This document shows positions 61,210-64,000 of a stretch of DNA of 64,000 bases, in pieces. A program made the position numbers and the translations under genes. Every line of letters starts with the position of its first letter. The stretch's first letter is position 1. The notes below the pieces were generated by a model that did not search any database, was not told the origin of the DNA, and worked only from the letters and a program-made list of their open reading frames with translations. The stretch is from Undaria pinnatifida (taxonomy: Eukaryota; Sar; Phaeophyceae; Laminariales; Alariaceae), in NCBI GenBank assembly GCA_012845835.1, contig JABAKD010000014.1, positions 2,410,501 to 2,474,500 of the forward strand, written 5' to 3'.

Positions 61210-61710
61210 GTTCACAACTGAGCATAACGGGGCTCAACTCGAACATACGAAGATTGGGACCGCCAATAATACCAATAATAGTTCTACTCTACTACCATCT
61301 CCGTAGATTATTTGCAGCCATACACGTCAAACATCAGGCGTCAGACGTCAGACATGGATACGAGCACATAGTAGTGAATCCTACACGAGGGTATGGTGGG
61401 AAGAAAATGTGGCCGCGCTGCTGTATCGAGATGTTTCTTTCCAATTGTTTTTCATGTTGTTTGTTTGTTCCTTCTTGTTCGCCTAGTCTAATACTTCTGG
61501 CTTTTCTTGCTGCAACTAGTCTAGTCTAGTGTGTTGACTTGCATGATGTTTTTGTTATTTGCCCACGTGCTCATTGCGGTTGGCTTTGCATGGGCAAATC
61601 GCCTTGCCGTATTTTCAATGTGTTTCTCTTTCTCGTAGTTTGTGGACACAAAGAGAGCTCGCCTCCCTATGAGGCATCAACACGGACATTGGTTGTGTTG
61701 TGCTATGGTA
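61210..61710. other. No gene seen
   Basis: Two short + strand frames (61254-61529, 61539-61727) have no splice or start support. Confidence 0.35.
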
Positions 61711-61714
61711 CTGC

Positions 61715-61985
61715 CCTGGGAGCCTAGCAAGGAGTAAGATCTAGGAGGCGAAAATGGAAAATTATGCAAACTTTTTCAAAGGAGTTTCACATGCCTTTAA
61801 AAGCATGTATGTGCGTGCGTATGTATAGGAAAACGGGGATGGTGCATTTATATTTGCTCCTTGGACTCGCACCAACGCGTTTCGTTCTATCCGCGGCTTG
61901 TTGGGGACTAGTACAAGAGCTTATCTAATACAAGTAAGTGACCAACGTGGCACCTGCCTACCGGCAGTAGAGACCTGCAAGAGGG
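61715..61985 (+). repeat. Dispersed family R2, second copy
   Basis: TGGGAGCCTAGCAAGGAGTA, GGAGTTTCACATGCCTTTAA, TTGCTCCTTGGACTCGC and AGTAAGTGACCAACGTGG align in order with 63222-63440. Confidence 0.65.
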
Positions 61986-62086
61986 TTAATCGGCCATCCA
62001 GGTCCAACACTCACAGGGGTAGGGCCAGGCCCATAATAATGCCTTTTTCTCTCTAATTATATTCTCCGTTTTTTCGAAAAGCATAT

Positions 62087-62451
62087 TGTTAAGGAATTAT
62101 TGGGGTATTGATCCGTTTGACCACTTGCAAAGTGTTAACCAATAGCTTACCCAAACCAAGCCTTACAACACTCTTCCCCCCTGAAACGGCGGAATAGCAG
62201 GTCGGCCGGATATACGGGCGGACCGAGCCGTTTCATTTCCTAGGTATACCGGGGAGGGTATTTTTCAAGTTCGACATAATATGGGGAAAGTCTGAAGAAG
62301 TTTATGATGGTGGATGTGGGACTTGACCTCACGACCCAAAAACCCATGGTCTGTCGACGATGCCATTTGTTAAGGAATTAGTGGGGTATCAGTCCGTCTG
62401 ACCATTTGCAAAAGGTTAACCAATAGCTTACTCAAACGAAGCCTTATAACA
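62087..62451 (-). mobile_element. Complete TRIM retroelement (365 bp)
   Basis: Two 84-bp LTRs (62368-62451 and 62087-62170) have TGTT...AACA ends. On the - strand the 5' LTR is followed after two bases by TGGCATCGTCGACAGACC, a primer-binding site beginning with TGG as expected for pairing with a tRNA CCA end. The 3' LTR is preceded by a polypurine tract (AGGGGGGAAGAG). The interior is only 197 bp with no coding capacity, so it depends on proteins from another element. LTRs differ by about 13 positions by eye. No clear target-site duplication. A partial copy is at 33502-33712. Confidence 0.85.
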
Positions 62452-62664
62452 TTATGCTAAAAACAAGTCAATTATGCTCACTAGCTATTCTGCTTTTTTT
62501 TCGAGGTTCATGTCCCCACTTATGCTCCGTTTGATGGCGAGTATATATGCTTCAAATGCCACTTTAATCTCGCCGGTCTAATTAAGTCGAAGTACCACCA
62601 GAATAGTCGAGTGATTAAACACCAGGCCTTTTTAGAAATGTCTCAAACACCTTTTATGCCCGAT

Positions 62665-62871
62665 ATTTACACGATTTATGCCCAAAGTGAAGCAGCAATG
62701 CTCGTCGCCTATGTGTGTATGCTCTTTCAGCTAAAACACGCTCGAGCATGTGCTCCTCGCACGTAGGTTTTACGCCCAAAATGAAGCAGCAATGCTCGTC
62801 GCCTATGCGTGTATGCTGTTTTTGCTAAGATATGCTCGAGCATATGCTCCTCGCACTTATGCCTTTTCTTA
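62665..62871. repeat. ~103-bp tandem duplication
   Basis: GAAGCAGCAATGCTCGTCGC occurs at 62690 and 62781. Each copy ends with a palindromic GCTCGAGCATGTGCTCCTCG-type segment. Confidence 0.85.
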
Positions 62872-62989
62872 CGCTCAAAAAGGCTAAGGCTAATTACGCT
62901 AAAAACCATGCGGGCATTATTATGGGCCTGACCCTAAACAAGGGTGTCCTGTTGTTCTGTAACAACCCGTAATCTTATAATACATGGCG

Positions 62990-63475
62990 TCGACGGCAGG
63001 CGGGGTTTTCTGTAGTCCATTTCCCGTCTTCTTCCGTTTGTGGTTTTCTGCTTTAGTATTTTTCATGAGGCTCCGTGGCCTTGTATGACGGAGGTGTAGG
63101 AGTGTTTTTCGAAGAGCCACAACTATCTTGCAGTTGTGTATTACACTATGGAGCGGGTGCTTTCCCAAATCTTCCTTATTTCTTCATACACGTCTCATCA
63201 GCAGGGTGGGCTAGTGTTATGGTATTGCCCTGGGAGCCTAGCAAGGCGTAGTTCCTACGATACGGGAATGGTGTCACATGCCTTTGAAGGGATGTGCGCA
63301 TAGAATACGGAGGATGATGCACTTTTGTTCCTTGGACTCGCAAAGCGTTGATTGAGCGTTTAGTTTTATATCCGTGGCTTGTGGGACTAGCTTTTCTAAA
63401 TTAATTACAAGTGAGTGACCAACGTGGTAGAACCTGCCTCGTAGACAAGCTTGCAACAGGGTGACCTCTGTGTCT
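62990..63475 (+). repeat. Dispersed family R2, longest copy
   Basis: Starts near GCGGGGTTTTCTGTAG and includes CTTCTTCCGTTTGTGGTTTT and GGTATTGCCCTGGGAGCCTA. It aligns with the inverted copy 57300-57770 over most of its length. No terminal repeats or coding frame could be identified. Confidence 0.6.
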
Positions 63476-64000
63476 GCAACAACAGCCCCTCATCTTACAA
63501 TGGTTGGATGTACACGGGTGGAAAGATCAGTCTCATGTGAAGATCAAACACACTGTGTCGAGAGAACGGCCCCGCCCTATTCGTATACCTGTGCGTGGTA
63601 TATATAGGCGCTTTCACTCGGGGATACGGTCGTGCCAACCGATTTCAACCGCCTCATCATGTCGAGTGGCCGCCGTATTCTGACCGACTTATTATATAGA
63701 CCTCGTCACTACTACTACTTTATGTGTATAATACAGTGTACCTGGTAGTGTATACCACTACTCCAGACTTACTGGAGCCTGTCCTGTGACCACGGACTTG
63801 GTTATGCGAGTTAATAGTGTGAGAAAAACGGCAACAACAACAACCCCCAGTATGGGCCTGTTACGTACTTGCGCTGATTTCCGACTTCATTTTCATATGT
63901 TTTGGCGGATGCACGATTGCGTCAGCTACGATATACCTGATACACGCGTACCACTTTTAGTTTATTAAATTTACCCTGGGGCATTCTTCCACTCCAGTTG
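63476..64000. other. No gene seen
   Basis: 63778-63825 repeats, inverted, the segment at 37137-37185 (GTGACCACGGACTTGGTTAT). Nothing else is supported. Confidence 0.4.

Noticed and set aside
62300..62367. A tRNA-like segment on the - strand (GAGGTCAAGTCCCAC)
   Set aside because: It lies inside the TRIM next to the primer-binding site; no acceptor stem partner is visible.

Overview
This window is eukaryotic nuclear DNA. Genes are split by GT-AG introns (and one probable GC-AG intron), there are AATAAA signals and a TATA box, microsatellites are long, and LINE, SINE, Copia, Gypsy, TRIM and TIR elements are all present. The element peptides, the CAG/TTG tracts, the TTAGGG-like blocks and the roughly balanced base composition suggest a stramenopile alga, most likely a brown alga of the Ectocarpus kind. 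That assignment is an inference from recall, not from a search.

Region 1 (1-23.6 kb, + strand) is dominated by one large intron-rich gene. Eight short exons (147-257, 847-990, 7243-7440, 8099-8245, 10731-10844, 12284-12409, 13358-13441, 14184-14261) and a terminal exon (22710-23129) end on codon boundaries and, except for the uncertain first one, begin on them, so they join in one frame. The product is an Ala/Glu/Arg-rich, largely coiled-coil protein with a Gly-rich tail; I do not recognise the family. Its introns carry a TIR-bounded element, two opposed copies of a tRNA-derived SINE, a MITE and many simple repeats. Between the last two exon blocks lies a 5.4-kb array of about eleven imperfect palindromes. 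Both arms of each palindrome encode versions of the same helical coiled-coil repeat, in opposite orientations. This is the most unusual structure in the window.

Region 2 (23.6-38 kb) is gene-poor. It holds a foldback MITE, a decayed retroelement C-terminal (chromo-like) reading frame, two further MITE copies, a 1.4-kb CCATGG-rich minisatellite, a partial TRIM, a ~270-bp tandem triplication, one possible small two-exon gene for a Cys-rich protein (35.0-35.8 kb), and an interstitial telomeric tract.

Region 3 (38-57 kb) is a nest of transposons. There are two different LINE remnants (- strand), a decayed Copia element (+), and a second Copia element (-) whose integrase is split by an LTR-bounded, internally deleted Gypsy element, whose integrase-RT linker is split by a 1.4-kb foldback element, and whose RT carries a 229-bp tandem duplication. 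A second Gypsy copy lies head-to-head with the first. Every element seen has stops, frameshifts or missing domains.

Region 4 (57-64 kb) is repeat-derived. It has dispersed families shared with region 2 (including a recurring short frame beginning MSFDEIFDLTAG), tandem segmental repeats, an 85-unit TAG tract and a complete 365-bp TRIM with 84-bp LTRs, PBS and polypurine tract. No convincing host gene is visible there.
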